Shown: positions 15,334 through 24,209, counted from the stretch's first letter. The stretch: DNA of 39,838 nucleotides from an uncultured Acidobacteriia bacterium (GCA_903881085.1 CAIRSA010000387.1:1-39838); one strand, 5' to 3'. Notes: a model not told the origin generated them from the letters alone. Numbers and translations are program-made.

Positions 15334-16350
15334 TCATCGCAGGCGGTCAAATCGGCGGCCGTAATACCAGATCGACCCAACCAATGCCACTGCGCTCAAC
15401 AGTACAAACGCACCGTTAACCCGATACGTTGTCACGCCCGCGCTCACCAGGCAGAACACTTGCAGCGCGCCGGTTTCGATATTCGCCCCGCCCGTGAAGC
15501 GCCACCGCGGCTGCGGCCTGCGATGCAAAACCGAAGCGTGGTTCCCCACGGCCAGCGCGGCCATCCCTGCGGCCATGCCGGCCAGCGGCGCAAGAGGCAG
15601 CACCATCGGAAACAGCACCAACATAAACGCCACATTCTTGGCTGCGACAATTTGCCAACCATGCAACGGCATCAGCTTGTAGCGCGTGAAACCCGAACCC
15701 GAATCCAGCGCAAACAGGCACTGTCCGTAAGTGCTCATCGCAATCACCGTCAGGATCATTACGCCAAGAAACGCGTCAGGCTCCGCGTTCGGTCTCGCGA
15801 TGCGAAAGATCGTTCCGCTCACGGCCAGCAAAAGCGCCAGATACGGGTCTAGCATGCTCAAACTTTCACGAATGTTCTTCTGTACCAGCCGTCCCAGATG
15901 CGTGGGGACAGGTGGCAGGTGCAGCATCACGTTTGCGCCAGGCGCCCGCGCCAGCAGCGCCGCCACCCCAATGCTCGTCGCATGATACACCGCTGCAATC
16001 AGAAAAAACTGCATGCCCAGCATCGCCCGCCCCGCCCAGAGGATAATCGCCGCTGCGATCCACACCACCGGGCTCAACCAGAAACTGGCAACGCGCAACA
16101 GCATCATCTGTCTGCCGCTCAGCGGCCACAGTGCCAGCCGCGACGGCGGTATCTTGCTCATTGGGTCCGAACTCAGCGGAAACAGCAGCAGCACGCCCAA
16201 CAGCAAAATCAGGAAGTATACGCTCTGTGGCTGCATCATCAGCAGCAGGCAAACCAAAAAGAAATTATTGCCGGTAATCGAATTGAGCGAGCTGAGTTCC
16301 CGCCAGACTGCGCGCGAAAGCGCGACTAGGATTTCTGCGATCCCAGCCAT
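15334..16350 (-). CDS. ABC-2-type transporter permease
   Basis: A 338-residue polytopic membrane protein with about eight or more hydrophobic helices and no enzyme motif. It starts at ATG 16350, 5 nt after GGAG, and overlaps the ATPase gene by 25 nt, so it is the membrane partner of that ATPase. Segments such as P-L-S-S-D-P-M-S-K-I-P-P-S-R-L-A-L-W-P-L-S resemble ABC-2 exporters whose subunits contact the ATPase through such loops. The substrate is unknown. It is the last gene of a five-gene minus-strand set that contains a second ABC-2 pair. Confidence 0.78.
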   Translation of the reverse strand: MAGIAEILVALSRAVWRELSSLNSITGNNFFLVCLLLMMQPQSVYFLILLLGVLLLFPLSSDPMSKIPPSRLALWPLSGRQMMLLRVASFWLSPVVWIAAAIILWAGRAMLGMQFFLIAAVYHATSIGVAALLARAPGANVMLHLPPVPTHLGRLVQKNIRESLSMLDPYLALLLAVSGTIFRIARPNAEPDAFLGVMILTVIAMSTYGQCLFALDSGSGFTRYKLMPLHGWQIVAAKNVAFMLVLFPMVLPLAPLAGMAAGMAALAVGNHASVLHRRPQPRWRFTGGANIETGALQVFCLVSAGVTTYRVNGAFVLLSAVALVGSIWYYGRRFDRLR

Positions 16351-17069
16351 TCCAACTCCAACACGGGCGGTGCTTCCACTAAATCGAAGTAATGATCTTC
16401 CAACGATTGCGGCAAGGCATCCGCTGCCGACGTCCACACGATTTTGCCGGCGCGAATCATATCGATTTGTGTTGCCAGCTTCTCCACAATGGTCAGAATG
16501 TGCGAGGTCAGAAAAATGGTCTTCCCGCGCGCAGCGAGCAGGGTCAGCAAATCGCGGATCGTCTTCGATGTCACCGGGTCGATGCCTTCAAACGGCTCGT
16601 CCAGAAACAGCACCTGCGGGTCATGCAGCAGAGCCATCGCCAGGCAAGTCTTCTTGCGCATGCCGTGCGAGCACTGGTTGGCGAAGGTGTTGCGGCCATG
16701 TTGTAGTCCCAGCGCCTCAAGCAACTGCTCCGTGCGCCGCTTCGTTTCCGCCGTGGACAAACCATAGATCGGCCCCGACATCAGCAGATGCTCCTGCACC
16801 GTCAATGAATCGAACAATCCCAGGTCTTCCGGCAGAACACCGATCGCGCGCCGCAGTTCCATCGATTGGCGCGCCACGTCAAAACCGGCAACCATGGCCT
16901 GTCCCGATGATGGCCTCAGCAGGCCGGTCAGCATCTTGACGGTGGTCGATTTCCCCGCGCCATTGGGCCCCAAAAACGCGCAGATCTCACCGGCCTTCAC
17001 TTCGATGGTGATGTCATCAACGGCCTTGAATTCCCCAAACGTCTTGCAAAGATTTTTACAGGAGATCAT
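16326..17069 (-). CDS. ABC transporter ATP-binding protein (ABC-2 exporter)
   Basis: A 247-residue ABC ATPase. Walker A is G-P-N-G-A-G-K-S-T-T, the signature reads S-H-G-M-R-K-K (a drift from L-S-G-G-Q shared by ABC-2 exporters of this class), Walker B is V-L-F-L-D-E-P, and the switch His is in L-T-S-H-I-L. Its ATG overlaps the winged-helix gene stop in an ATGA junction, and its 3' end overlaps the permease by 25 nt, giving strong translational coupling. It powers export by the adjacent permease; the cargo is unknown. Confidence 0.92.
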   Translation of the reverse strand: MISCKNLCKTFGEFKAVDDITIEVKAGEICAFLGPNGAGKSTTVKMLTGLLRPSSGQAMVAGFDVARQSMELRRAIGVLPEDLGLFDSLTVQEHLLMSGPIYGLSTAETKRRTEQLLEALGLQHGRNTFANQCSHGMRKKTCLAMALLHDPQVLFLDEPFEGIDPVTSKTIRDLLTLLAARGKTIFLTSHILTIVEKLATQIDMIRAGKIVWTSAADALPQSLEDHYFDLVEAPPVLELEWLGSQKS

Positions 17070-18262
17070 TTACCGCCCGCTTGCATCGCGCGGATGCGCT
17101 CAATCTTCGGCGCGCGGCTCTTCGGGCTGTCCAAGCTGAATGACCGCGCATCGCCTAACTCTTCTTTCACGAATTTCTCCATATCGCCGACGGCCTGTTT
17201 CAACGCCTTGTCAGGTGCGATGAAAGACATCCAGGCAATTGTTTCCGTTACCGTATCGTATTCCCACAGGCCAATCAAACGGCCGCGGTCAAAGATCGCA
17301 TGGCTGGGCAGATCGATCAGCGCTGCGCCCGCCTTGTTCTCTTTATCGCCCGCCACCGGTTTCTCATAGTCGGCAGGATCCAGCAGGCTCTTGATGTCGC
17401 GCCGCAACTGGTTCAACCCATCCAGACTGCTCACCAGTACGAACCGCGGCTTCGCCGGCGTCTTGAACTTCTCGAACGCCGCCCGGTCCTCTTCGAACAT
17501 CAGCAGGTCGCCTTCCAGCGGCACCAGTTTCAAGGGAGCCATCGCATCTTTGCTCGTCTTCACGCCCAGGCCGGAAAACCACTGAAACTCCGCCGGAGTC
17601 GCCGGGCCGATCCACTGAAAGAATTTGCGAGCCAGCTCTGTGAAGGCTTCCTCCTGCGATAACGAGAACTTCGCCAGTGGATTCGGCTTCCACAATGTGT
17701 ACTTGTAGCGCTGCTGATCAAGCCGGCCATCCACAGGAAGACGCCGTATCTCGCCCGACGATTGCAGGAACCCCAGCGCCAGCGGCAGCGTGGTCGTGAT
17801 GCCTTTCTTCTTGCCCTCCTCGCCCAGGTTGCGCGAGGCATTGCCCACCGCCTGCTTTAACTCATCGGGCATCATGGGGCCTTTTTCGAGCGCCGAGCAA
17901 ACCTTTTCGCGCAGCGTTGCAACCTCTTTATCGGTCACGCCCAACTTGCGCGCCACTTTCATTGCCGACTCATCGGCGAAGCCCTGGCTCACCTTCAGTG
18001 CCAATGCGTAATCGGCCGCGCCCACCACGTAGGTGCAGCCGCGCGCACTGGGCAGTTCGTGAATCTCGGCCTTGGCCAAAGCCGCGTCAATCTCTTTGCG
18101 CGAAGCTCCGCCGCGCGATTGGATCGTCAAGTAAGGTCCAACGCCCGCCACTGACCGTGCCCAGCCTGTTAGCTGCAGAATCTCAGCCGCCGATCTGCCT
18201 TGCAGCGATCCATCCAGCCCTTGTTTATGCGCCCGCCAGGCGCGGAGTTTTGCTTCATCCAT
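17066..18262 (-). CDS. YcaQ/AlkZ-like winged-helix DNA-binding protein
   Basis: A 398-residue protein that resembles the HTH_42 family of stacked winged helices (YcaQ/AlkZ glycosylases that unhook DNA crosslinks). It starts at ATG 18262, 4 nt after AGGAGG. Where active family members carry a Q-x-Q or Q-x-D motif near the N-terminus, this protein reads G-V-G-P-Y-L-T-I-Q, so the catalytic pair looks replaced and the protein may bind DNA without glycosylase activity. It sits between two ABC exporter sets, 14 nt after one permease and overlapping the next ATPase by 4 nt. That suggests a regulatory or self-protection role, for example against an exported DNA-damaging compound. Family membership is moderately sure; function is open. 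Confidence 0.65.
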   Translation of the reverse strand: MDEAKLRAWRAHKQGLDGSLQGRSAAEILQLTGWARSVAGVGPYLTIQSRGGASRKEIDAALAKAEIHELPSARGCTYVVGAADYALALKVSQGFADESAMKVARKLGVTDKEVATLREKVCSALEKGPMMPDELKQAVGNASRNLGEEGKKKGITTTLPLALGFLQSSGEIRRLPVDGRLDQQRYKYTLWKPNPLAKFSLSQEEAFTELARKFFQWIGPATPAEFQWFSGLGVKTSKDAMAPLKLVPLEGDLLMFEEDRAAFEKFKTPAKPRFVLVSSLDGLNQLRRDIKSLLDPADYEKPVAGDKENKAGAALIDLPSHAIFDRGRLIGLWEYDTVTETIAWMSFIAPDKALKQAVGDMEKFVKEELGDARSFSLDSPKSRAPKIERIRAMQAGGK

Positions 18263-18276
18263 TCGGCCTCCTCCCC

Positions 18277-19896
18277 CTACGACGACATCACCGGCCCATC
18301 CCCCTGGCCCAGCGCCGTCAGCATCTGTTCTTTCTTCTCCGCCGCCATCTCCACTGCCGAATCCAAAGCCACCCAATAGACCCCGATCGCAATCAACACG
18401 TCAACAAACAGCACGCCGTAAAAGGCCAGTTCGCTCTCAAACGCATAGCGCGCTCCATAGGCAAGAAGGATCGGAAGCAGTAAAAACGGGTACACCAGCA
18501 TCAACGACGCCTGCATTCTTGCCGAGGCCGAGTTGCGCCAAGCCTGCGCCGGATTCACCGCGCGCGGCTGATACACGCTGCCAAGGTTTCCCAGAGCCAT
18601 CAGGAACAGCGAAAACGTGTACACCACGGCGAACGCCTCGCCCACTTTCGCAATCGGAATCGGAATGCGGAACACAAAGCACACCACCGTCACAAAGCAC
18701 ATTTGCAGCGTGATGAAGATCAGCGCAATGATATTCTTGGCAAACAACACATGCTGAAATTTCACGGGCGTCACAAAGAACAACTGCGTTCCAGAACGGT
18801 CGAAGCCGAACGAATTCCAAAACAGATTGTCGCCCAGTACCAGCAGCGCATACATGGCGCAAAACGTCAGGTAATTGGAGCCAACCATCGAAGTTGGCGA
18901 AGCATGCCGTCCAACCGCCTGTGGCAGCCACAGCAGTTGCCCCAGCACGCAGCCCATTAAAAGCATCAGCCGGAAGCGCGGCGAGCGTGAAAGAAACCGC
19001 AATTCCATTTCCACAATTACTCCCATCGGATCCGGCAGCAGCCGGGTAGGTAACCGGAACCACCTGTCGGCGGAGCTGGAAACTTCATTGCTCACATTGC
19101 GTGTTTCGGCGCGCGCGGCCTCAACGTCGAAGTTCAGGCACAGTTCAAACTGCCACCGCCCGAACAAGTACGCGGCCACGGTAAACCCGATCAGCACCGC
19201 CCACGTCACAACGGTCGATTCGCGGAAGACAATTTGCGCCGTCAGGTTCCACGGCAGCATCCCCAGCACAGCCGGCGGCGATTTGAAAAACGCGATCAAT
19301 GCCTTGGGCGGGCCCATCATCAGCAGGAACTGGGGCAGCATGCCCAGCATCAGCAGACTCACCAACAGCAACTCCCGTGCGTACTTCTTTTCCAGCAGGC
19401 GCCCCAGCACCTGCTTCATGCCGGTGGAAAGGAACAGATTGAATAGCAGGAAAACCAACAGCGCCAGCGAGCCCTGCACGCTGGCCTCGCGGTTGAACAG
19501 CCGCCCGATGGCCGCGCCCAGTGTCAGGATCACCACTTCCACCGCTACGGAGATACGCAGCATCGTCTCCAGCCGGAACAACTGCGCCTGCGGAATCGGG
19601 TAGACCTGCAGCCTTCGCACGTCGAGAAAAGCGCCGCTCGAAGCCATCAGCACAGGGAACAACTGCCAGTACAAAAACGAAAGAAACAGCGCGTGCGGCA
19701 GCCCTTTTTCCAGCAGAGGCGTGCTCTTGGTGCTCGCCATCAGAAAGCCGGTTGCCACCGCGCCCGCCACGCAACCCCCGTACCACAGCACGCTGATGAT
19801 GGCCGTGAAAATCAGGCCACCCTTGGTTGCCTTGGCCGTGAAGTTAAAGGTGCTGCGCCACTGCGCCCACAGTATCGCCAGTGCTTGCGAGTTCAT
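18277..19896 (-). CDS. Large ABC-2-type permease
   Basis: A 539-residue integral membrane protein with about ten to twelve hydrophobic helices, matching large ABC-2 exporter subunits in which two six-helix halves are fused. The N-terminal cytoplasmic stretch (L-W-A-Q-W-R-S-T-F-N) is typical for the group. A charged cytoplasmic section lies near 255-290. It starts 5 nt after the stop of its ATPase gene and ends 14 nt before the winged-helix gene. The substrate cannot be predicted. Confidence 0.82.
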   Translation of the reverse strand: MNSQALAILWAQWRSTFNFTAKATKGGLIFTAIISVLWYGGCVAGAVATGFLMASTKSTPLLEKGLPHALFLSFLYWQLFPVLMASSGAFLDVRRLQVYPIPQAQLFRLETMLRISVAVEVVILTLGAAIGRLFNREASVQGSLALLVFLLFNLFLSTGMKQVLGRLLEKKYARELLLVSLLMLGMLPQFLLMMGPPKALIAFFKSPPAVLGMLPWNLTAQIVFRESTVVTWAVLIGFTVAAYLFGRWQFELCLNFDVEAARAETRNVSNEVSSSADRWFRLPTRLLPDPMGVIVEMELRFLSRSPRFRLMLLMGCVLGQLLWLPQAVGRHASPTSMVGSNYLTFCAMYALLVLGDNLFWNSFGFDRSGTQLFFVTPVKFQHVLFAKNIIALIFITLQMCFVTVVCFVFRIPIPIAKVGEAFAVVYTFSLFLMALGNLGSVYQPRAVNPAQAWRNSASARMQASLMLVYPFLLLPILLAYGARYAFESELAFYGVLFVDVLIAIGVYWVALDSAVEMAAEKKEQMLTALGQGDGPVMSS

Positions 19897-19901
19897 GTTG
19901 A

Positions 19902-20657
19902 TTACAACCAGTCCAGCGCTTCCGGCGAGCGTGCCCCGCCCACAATGCGAACGAAGGTCTCTTCCAGCCCGCCCGATTCGTGGTTCAAGTCGGCCATCGC
20001 CTCATTCATTACAATCTTGCCGTGATCGATGATCGCCACGCGGTCGCACAATCGCTCTACTACCTCGAGTACGTGTGACGTAAGAAAGATCGTAGCCCCA
20101 TTGCGCACCTGGTCTAGCAGCAGGTCCTTCATCAGCCGCGCCCCCACCGCATCCACGCCTTCAAACGGTTCGTCCATCAGGAACAGTTGCGGACGGTGAA
20201 TCAGAGACGCAGCCATGGCCACGCGCTTCCTCATCCCCTTGGAATATTCCGTGATCAGCTTGCGGCCATGGCCGTCCATCTCAAACAGTACCAGCAACTC
20301 GCGCGAACGCTCGCGCGCTACGGCCACCGGCAGCCCGTACATGCGTCCTACGAACTCCAGGAATTCGCCGCCGGTCAGATGATAGAAGAGCAGCGTTTCA
20401 TCAGGTACCAGGCCGATGTTCTGGCGGATGCGCAACGCTTCAGTGGGCATCGGCAGCCCCAGCAGTTCGATGCTGCCAGAGGTGGGCGTGGCCAATCCCA
20501 TCAACATCTTGATGGTGGTGGTCTTGCCCGCTCCGTTGGGGCCGAGAAAGCCGAAGAAGCATCCTCGCGGAACCGTCAGGGACAAGCCATCCACCGCGGC
20601 TTTGTCACCGTAAACTTTCCGTAAGTCGCTCACAGCAATGGCAGGTGTGGTTTCCAT
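19902..20657 (-). CDS. ABC transporter ATP-binding protein (second ABC-2 set)
   Basis: A 251-residue ABC ATPase with Walker A G-P-N-G-A-G-K-T-T-T, signature Y-S-K-G-M-R-K-R, Walker B L-F-L-M-D-E-P-F-E-G and switch His in L-T-S-H-V-L. The D-E-P-F-E-G section is shared with the other ATPase of this operon, so the two ATPases probably arose from one type. I chose ATG 20657; a TTG at 20672 would add five residues. It is the first gene of the minus-strand exporter operon and diverges from the HDOD gene across about 70 nt that should hold both promoters. Confidence 0.92.
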   Translation of the reverse strand: METTPAIAVSDLRKVYGDKAAVDGLSLTVPRGCFFGFLGPNGAGKTTTIKMLMGLATPTSGSIELLGLPMPTEALRIRQNIGLVPDETLLFYHLTGGEFLEFVGRMYGLPVAVARERSRELLVLFEMDGHGRKLITEYSKGMRKRVAMAASLIHRPQLFLMDEPFEGVDAVGARLMKDLLLDQVRNGATIFLTSHVLEVVERLCDRVAIIDHGKIVMNEAMADLNHESGGLEETFVRIVGGARSPEALDWL

Positions 20658-20725
20658 AGCGCTTGGGTGCAAGTCTCATCTTAACCTGCTTTAAAACTTT
20701 TCGTAATTTCGTCGAAAAGGATAGT

Positions 20726-21619
20726 GTGCACGCAACTACGATTGACTCAGCCGCGTTTTTAGAAAAAGGGATTCAAAGCCTGACGCAACTCCCGCCGTTC
20801 TCGCCGATTCTCAACAAGCTAATGGCCAGCCTGGCGAATGAGGACGTGAGCGTTGCCGAACTCGCCGAATGGATTGAGAAGGACGCAGTCATGACCGGCC
20901 ACGTCATGCGCCTTGTCAACTCGGCGGCATTTGGCCGGCGGGGCACGGTAAGCGGCGTGCGTCACGCCATCGCGATTCTCGGACTGGTCAAACTGCGCAA
21001 CACGGTACTGGGTATTTCTGTGTGCCGCATGTGGACACAACTGCGCACGCCAAAGGGCTGGTCTACCGCGCGCTTTAACCATCATTCTGCAGCCACGGGA
21101 ATCATGGCCGATATTATTGTTCAATATGCCACTGCCAATTACGGCGAAGGCGCATTTGTCGCCGGCCTATTGCACGACATCGGATTGCTGGTGATCGCGC
21201 TTAGTTTGTCTCCGCAATATCTGGAAGTGCAGGAACTGATGAACTCAACGACGCTGGTTCCGGAATTCAGGACTTTAGAAAACTGCGAGCTCTCTGTTCT
21301 CGGCCTCACCCATGCCGAATTTTCCGCGGCGACGCTGCTGAAATGGAACCTCCCCCCAGAGATTCAAACGGCGGTCAAATATCATCATCACCCCGACGAT
21401 TCCCCGGAGGATACAACCAAAGGGCTTACGCTAAGCCGCGTGGTGCATGTTTCCGATTTGATTGTCAAAAAAATGGGGATCGCCACCATGCCTGAGCCCG
21501 CCGCTGCCGGATCGGAGGAAGTGCTGTCGCTGCTCGAAGGGCTCGGCCTGGCCGCGGAAGCGGAAAAAATCATCGAGGGCTTCGGAAAGGAATTTGAGGT
21601 CCTGAAGGGAGTATTTTAA
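20726..21619 (+). CDS. HDOD-domain signalling protein
   Basis: A 297-residue protein that is mostly one HDOD domain, a HD-related output fold. It contains L-T-Q-L-P-P-F-S-P-I-L-N-K-L-M at the start, N-S-A-A-F-G-R-R-G-T-V-S-G-V-R-H-A-I-A-I-L-G-L in the core, an H-D pair in G-L-L-H-D-I-G-L-L, and K-Y-H-H-H-P near the end. HDOD proteins act in two-component, c-di-GMP and motility signalling, usually without proven phosphohydrolase activity. I chose GTG 20726 because AAAGG lies 5 nt before it; an upstream start at 20663 would run through the divergent promoter zone. No partner gene is adjacent on the same strand. Confidence 0.85.
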   Translation: MHATTIDSAAFLEKGIQSLTQLPPFSPILNKLMASLANEDVSVAELAEWIEKDAVMTGHVMRLVNSAAFGRRGTVSGVRHAIAILGLVKLRNTVLGISVCRMWTQLRTPKGWSTARFNHHSAATGIMADIIVQYATANYGEGAFVAGLLHDIGLLVIALSLSPQYLEVQELMNSTTLVPEFRTLENCELSVLGLTHAEFSAATLLKWNLPPEIQTAVKYHHHPDDSPEDTTKGLTLSRVVHVSDLIVKKMGIATMPEPAAAGSEEVLSLLEGLGLAAEAEKIIEGFGKEFEVLKGVF

Positions 21620-21715
21620 TCCAAAGAGCCAGGTCTAAAACGAGCAGGAGAATTGCCAGCCTCACCCTTGGACACACTGGATGTCCGTGGGTGGCGCAGG
21701 CGACCTGTCCGACGC

Positions 21716-21745
21716 CTTGTCCGCCGAAGCTTTAGCGAAGGAGGA
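21716..21745 (+). repeat. Dispersed 30-nt motif, copy 1
   Basis: A stretch reading CTTGTCCGCCG-A-AGCTTTAG... and ending AGCGAAGG-A-GGA reappears at 39335-39364 with two substitutions. TCCGCC and GGAGGA at its ends can partly pair. It stands in non-coding DNA after the HDOD gene. I recognise similar GTCCGCC...AGCTTTAGCGAAGG strings as a widespread bacterial intergenic repeat, from memory only. Confidence 0.55.
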
Positions 21746-21751
21746 AGCCCT

Positions 21752-21784
21752 GGCGAAGGAGGATTCGCCTTTGCGAATACTAAC
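21752..21784 (+). repeat. Intergenic palindrome with ACTAAC tail (copy 2)
   Basis: Arms GGCGAA (21752-21757) and TTCGCC (21764-21769) flank a 6-nt loop. ACTAAC follows at 21779-21784. Confidence 0.5.
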
Positions 21785-21813
21785 TCAAAAGCATTCGATG
21801 GGTAATCTGCTCA

Positions 21814-21847
21814 CCGAGTGGCACTCGGCCTTCCGGAGCTCACTAAG
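21814..21847 (+). repeat. Intergenic palindrome with ACTAAG tail (copy 3)
   Basis: Arms CCGAGT (21814-21819) and ACTCGG (21823-21828) enclose GGC. ACTAAG follows at 21842-21847. The inner string GAGTGGCACTC is repeated at 39471-39481 beside another family member. Confidence 0.5.
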
Positions 21848-21856
21848 CCTCTCCGT

Positions 21857-22972
21857 TCACCCCCCAATCTCAGCTGCATAAACCTGCGGATGCCCACTAC
21901 GGTCACTGGCGAACACAGCAATCCGCTCATCCCGTGAAAACGAGGGATGCGGGTGTGTCCACTGCGGTCCATACACCGTGTCAGTCGAGGCCTCCATCCA
22001 ACTCAACGTCCCAGACGCGGCGGCTGCACTCCGCGCTGCCTCGAAATCCGCCGCCAGCGCATACCGGCTGGTCCGCCACTGGCTGCCTGCATTGCTCGAT
22101 CCGGAAAGACAAACCTGCTTGCCCTCGCCGCTGACGGCGTCAAGCAGAAAAATTCCCAGATCCGGATGATTCGTGTCGCAGAGAATCTTCGTTCCAGCCC
22201 GATTCGGCGTGATGTGCCAGGCATTAAAGTTCGCGATCACCTTGTGCTCTCTCGTGGTCCAGTTCATCCTGCGCAGTTCCCGCGGCCACACGGTGTACAC
22301 CAGATCGCCGGTGGAACCAAGAAACGTCTCATGCACCACGAACTCGTCATTGCCGTGCTGGTACAGGCATTCCATGCCCGACCCATCGCACCGCACGCGA
22401 TGCATACGCGGCGCGGGATCGCCTGAAAACTCGATCCAGTCATCGTCGAGCGGATGAAACTGCGGATGGATCACTGTGCGCGGAAAAGGAATCACGTTCC
22501 ACTCGCTGCCATCCGCTCGCCCCACGGCGAGCCCGGCCTGCTGTCCTATCCGGATGGCCGCCACAAGCCATTCGCCGCTAGCCGACAACGAGCATTCGCC
22601 CAACTGGCTGCCGGCAAAGTCGACTACCAGCCTCTCCTCCAGATCCGCCAACGAGATTGACCAGATGCTGCCGCCTCGAACGAAATACAACCTCTGTCCG
22701 TCAGGCGCGAACGCCGGTGAGAAAGGATGGATCGCCGGTCCATCGGTCAACTGCCGGATGACGCCGTCAGGAAATGGCGAAATCGTGTAGAGTTGCGCGC
22801 TTCCGCTGCGATAAGAAATGAACAGCGCCGTCTTCCCGTCAGGCGAAAACGAACTCTGCAAAAAGTAAGTCGCATGGTTGATCGATGGATGCGACGTAAG
22901 CTGATGAATGCGCACTCCTGTCGAAGCGTCGGTCAATGCAACATGTTCGGATGGAGAATAACTGCCTTTCAT
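21857..22972 (-). CDS. Oligogalacturonate-lyase-like (PL22-type) beta-propeller protein
   Basis: A 371-residue propeller with PD40/TolB-like blades (S-F-S-P-D-G-K-T-A-L-F-I-S and similar). Histidine-rich sites fit PL22 oligogalacturonate lyases: H-P-Q-F-H-P with E-F-S-G, V-V-H-E-T-F-L-G, T-N-H-P-D-L-G and a final H-P-H-P-S-F-S. PL22 enzymes break unsaturated or short galacturonate oligomers by beta-elimination at a Mn-histidine centre. No signal peptide is seen, so it is probably cytoplasmic. It starts 9 nt after the exported methyltransferase gene. The pectin role is plausible beside the CE15 cluster elsewhere in the window; a generic TolB-like propeller is the alternative. Confidence 0.7.
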   Translation of the reverse strand: MKGSYSPSEHVALTDASTGVRIHQLTSHPSINHATYFLQSSFSPDGKTALFISYRSGSAQLYTISPFPDGVIRQLTDGPAIHPFSPAFAPDGQRLYFVRGGSIWSISLADLEERLVVDFAGSQLGECSLSASGEWLVAAIRIGQQAGLAVGRADGSEWNVIPFPRTVIHPQFHPLDDDWIEFSGDPAPRMHRVRCDGSGMECLYQHGNDEFVVHETFLGSTGDLVYTVWPRELRRMNWTTREHKVIANFNAWHITPNRAGTKILCDTNHPDLGIFLLDAVSGEGKQVCLSGSSNAGSQWRTSRYALAADFEAARSAAAASGTLSWMEASTDTVYGPQWTHPHPSFSRDERIAVFASDRSGHPQVYAAEIGG

Positions 22973-22981
22973 GATTCCTGC

Positions 22982-23644
22982 CTACTTCTTAAAGAAGAAG
23001 ATATGTTGCCGCGGCAATACTTCGCTGATCTTGTCCAGGTGGAAGCCCTCGGCCTCGAGTTCCGTCCGCACCTCGGCCACGCTCATCTTGTGCTCTGGCC
23101 TGATGGGAACCGCCGGATCTTCCTTGCGGTATTCCAGCAACACCAGTCGGCCTGTGGGTGCCAGCGCCTCTTTCATCTTACGTAGCATCGCTTGCGGCTC
23201 TGAAAACTCATGATACACGTCCACCAGGATGATCAAGTCCATTTTTCCCGCGGGAAGCATCGGGTCGGTGTAGGTTCCACGAACCAGTTCGACATTCGTG
23301 ACGTGTTCGTCGCGCATCCGTCTTTTCATCAGGTCAAGCATCGGCTGCTGAATGTCCGAGGCATAGACGCGCCCGCCTGGCGCTACCAGCTTCGCCATGC
23401 GGATAGAGAAATAACCGCTGCCTGCGCCGACATCGGCCACCGTCATGCCTGGCTTCAAGTCCAGCGTCTGGATCGCTTTGTCGGGGTTCTCCTCCTCTTC
23501 GCGTTCGCTTCGCTCTAGCCACGGTGCACCTCCGAAGCCCATTACCTGCGCGTACTTGCGCTTGGTGATGGGATGCTCTCCTTGTGCGAAGATGCTTCCC
23601 GGAGAGACGAGAAGCAGTACGATTAACAATTGTTTGATTGCCAT
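22982..23644 (-). CDS. SAM-dependent methyltransferase with a signal peptide
   Basis: A 220-residue class I methyltransferase. Motif I is V-A-D-V-G-A-G-S-G-Y-F-S (69-80), an acidic end of strand 2 follows in Y-A-S-D-I-Q, and L-I-I-L-V-D-V-Y-H-E-F fits motif IV. The first 20 residues (M-A-I-K-Q, a hydrophobic run, then S-I-F-A) look like a signal peptide, so the enzyme appears exported or membrane-held, which is odd because SAM is cytoplasmic. This combination occurs in annotated proteins of soil bacteria without known function. It heads a two-gene minus-strand unit with the PL22-like propeller and diverges from the lipoprotein gene across about 37 nt. Confidence 0.82.
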   Translation of the reverse strand: MAIKQLLIVLLLVSPGSIFAQGEHPITKRKYAQVMGFGGAPWLERSEREEEENPDKAIQTLDLKPGMTVADVGAGSGYFSIRMAKLVAPGGRVYASDIQQPMLDLMKRRMRDEHVTNVELVRGTYTDPMLPAGKMDLIILVDVYHEFSEPQAMLRKMKEALAPTGRLVLLEYRKEDPAVPIRPEHKMSVAEVRTELEAEGFHLDKISEVLPRQHIFFFKK

Positions 23645-23681
23645 GGCCTGTACTGTTAGGTTATAAGAAATGAGGTGCCTC

Positions 23682-24209
23682 GTGAAAACTAACTTACTTC
23701 TTCCCGCTTCCCTGCTATGTCTGGCCCTTCTAGGGTCGTGTGGAGGGAATGAAAAGATTATCGCTTCCCGTCGAATGGGCGAGCAGGTCAGTGTTGGTCC
23801 ACTGATCTATACTGTAACCGATGCCGAGTGGAAAACCGACATCGGCTCAGATTCTCAAAAAATGATTCCCAAGGAACGGTTCCTGGTTATTCGCCTTAGC
23901 ATCACAAATAGTGGTGGCGCGGATGCCGGCTCCCCGCTCGGCATCCTGGTCGACAAGCAGGACAAGGAATTCTATGAAATTCAGGAAGTCAAGGGCGTGC
24001 CAGAGTGGCTTCCCATCCTGCGCCGCCTGGCCCCGGCCGCTACCGATGCCGGAAGAATTGTATTCGATGCGCCGATGGGAATTTACAAACTGAAAGTGTC
24101 GGGAGGCGGCGATCCGGAAAACGAGAAATTCGCTTTCATCGAAATTCCTCTGGAATTGCAGGCGCCAACTTCACCCCTCGAAGCGCCGAATTCCACGGAG
24201 CTGAAGTAA
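23682..24209 (+). CDS. Secreted lipoprotein, DUF4352-like fold
   Basis: A 175-residue protein with a lipoprotein signal ending L-L-G-S-C (Cys20), followed by G-G-N. The mature part has a telokin/immunoglobulin-like pattern: V-G-P-L-I-Y-T-V-T-D-A-E-W, F-L-V-I-R-L-S-I-T-N-S-G-G and a final beta section, as in DUF4352 lipoproteins, which lack known activity. I chose GTG 23682 because GAGG lies 6 nt upstream; ATG 23670 would add four residues. It is followed by the PQQ-propeller gene after 36 nt, so the two may share a transcript. Confidence 0.7.
   Translation: MKTNLLLPASLLCLALLGSCGGNEKIIASRRMGEQVSVGPLIYTVTDAEWKTDIGSDSQKMIPKERFLVIRLSITNSGGADAGSPLGILVDKQDKEFYEIQEVKGVPEWLPILRRLAPAATDAGRIVFDAPMGIYKLKVSGGGDPENEKFAFIEIPLELQAPTSPLEAPNSTELK

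Noticed and set aside
21620..21856. CRISPR-like array in the repeat-rich gap
   Set aside because: The repeats are different hairpins at irregular spacing, not one direct repeat with uniform spacers.
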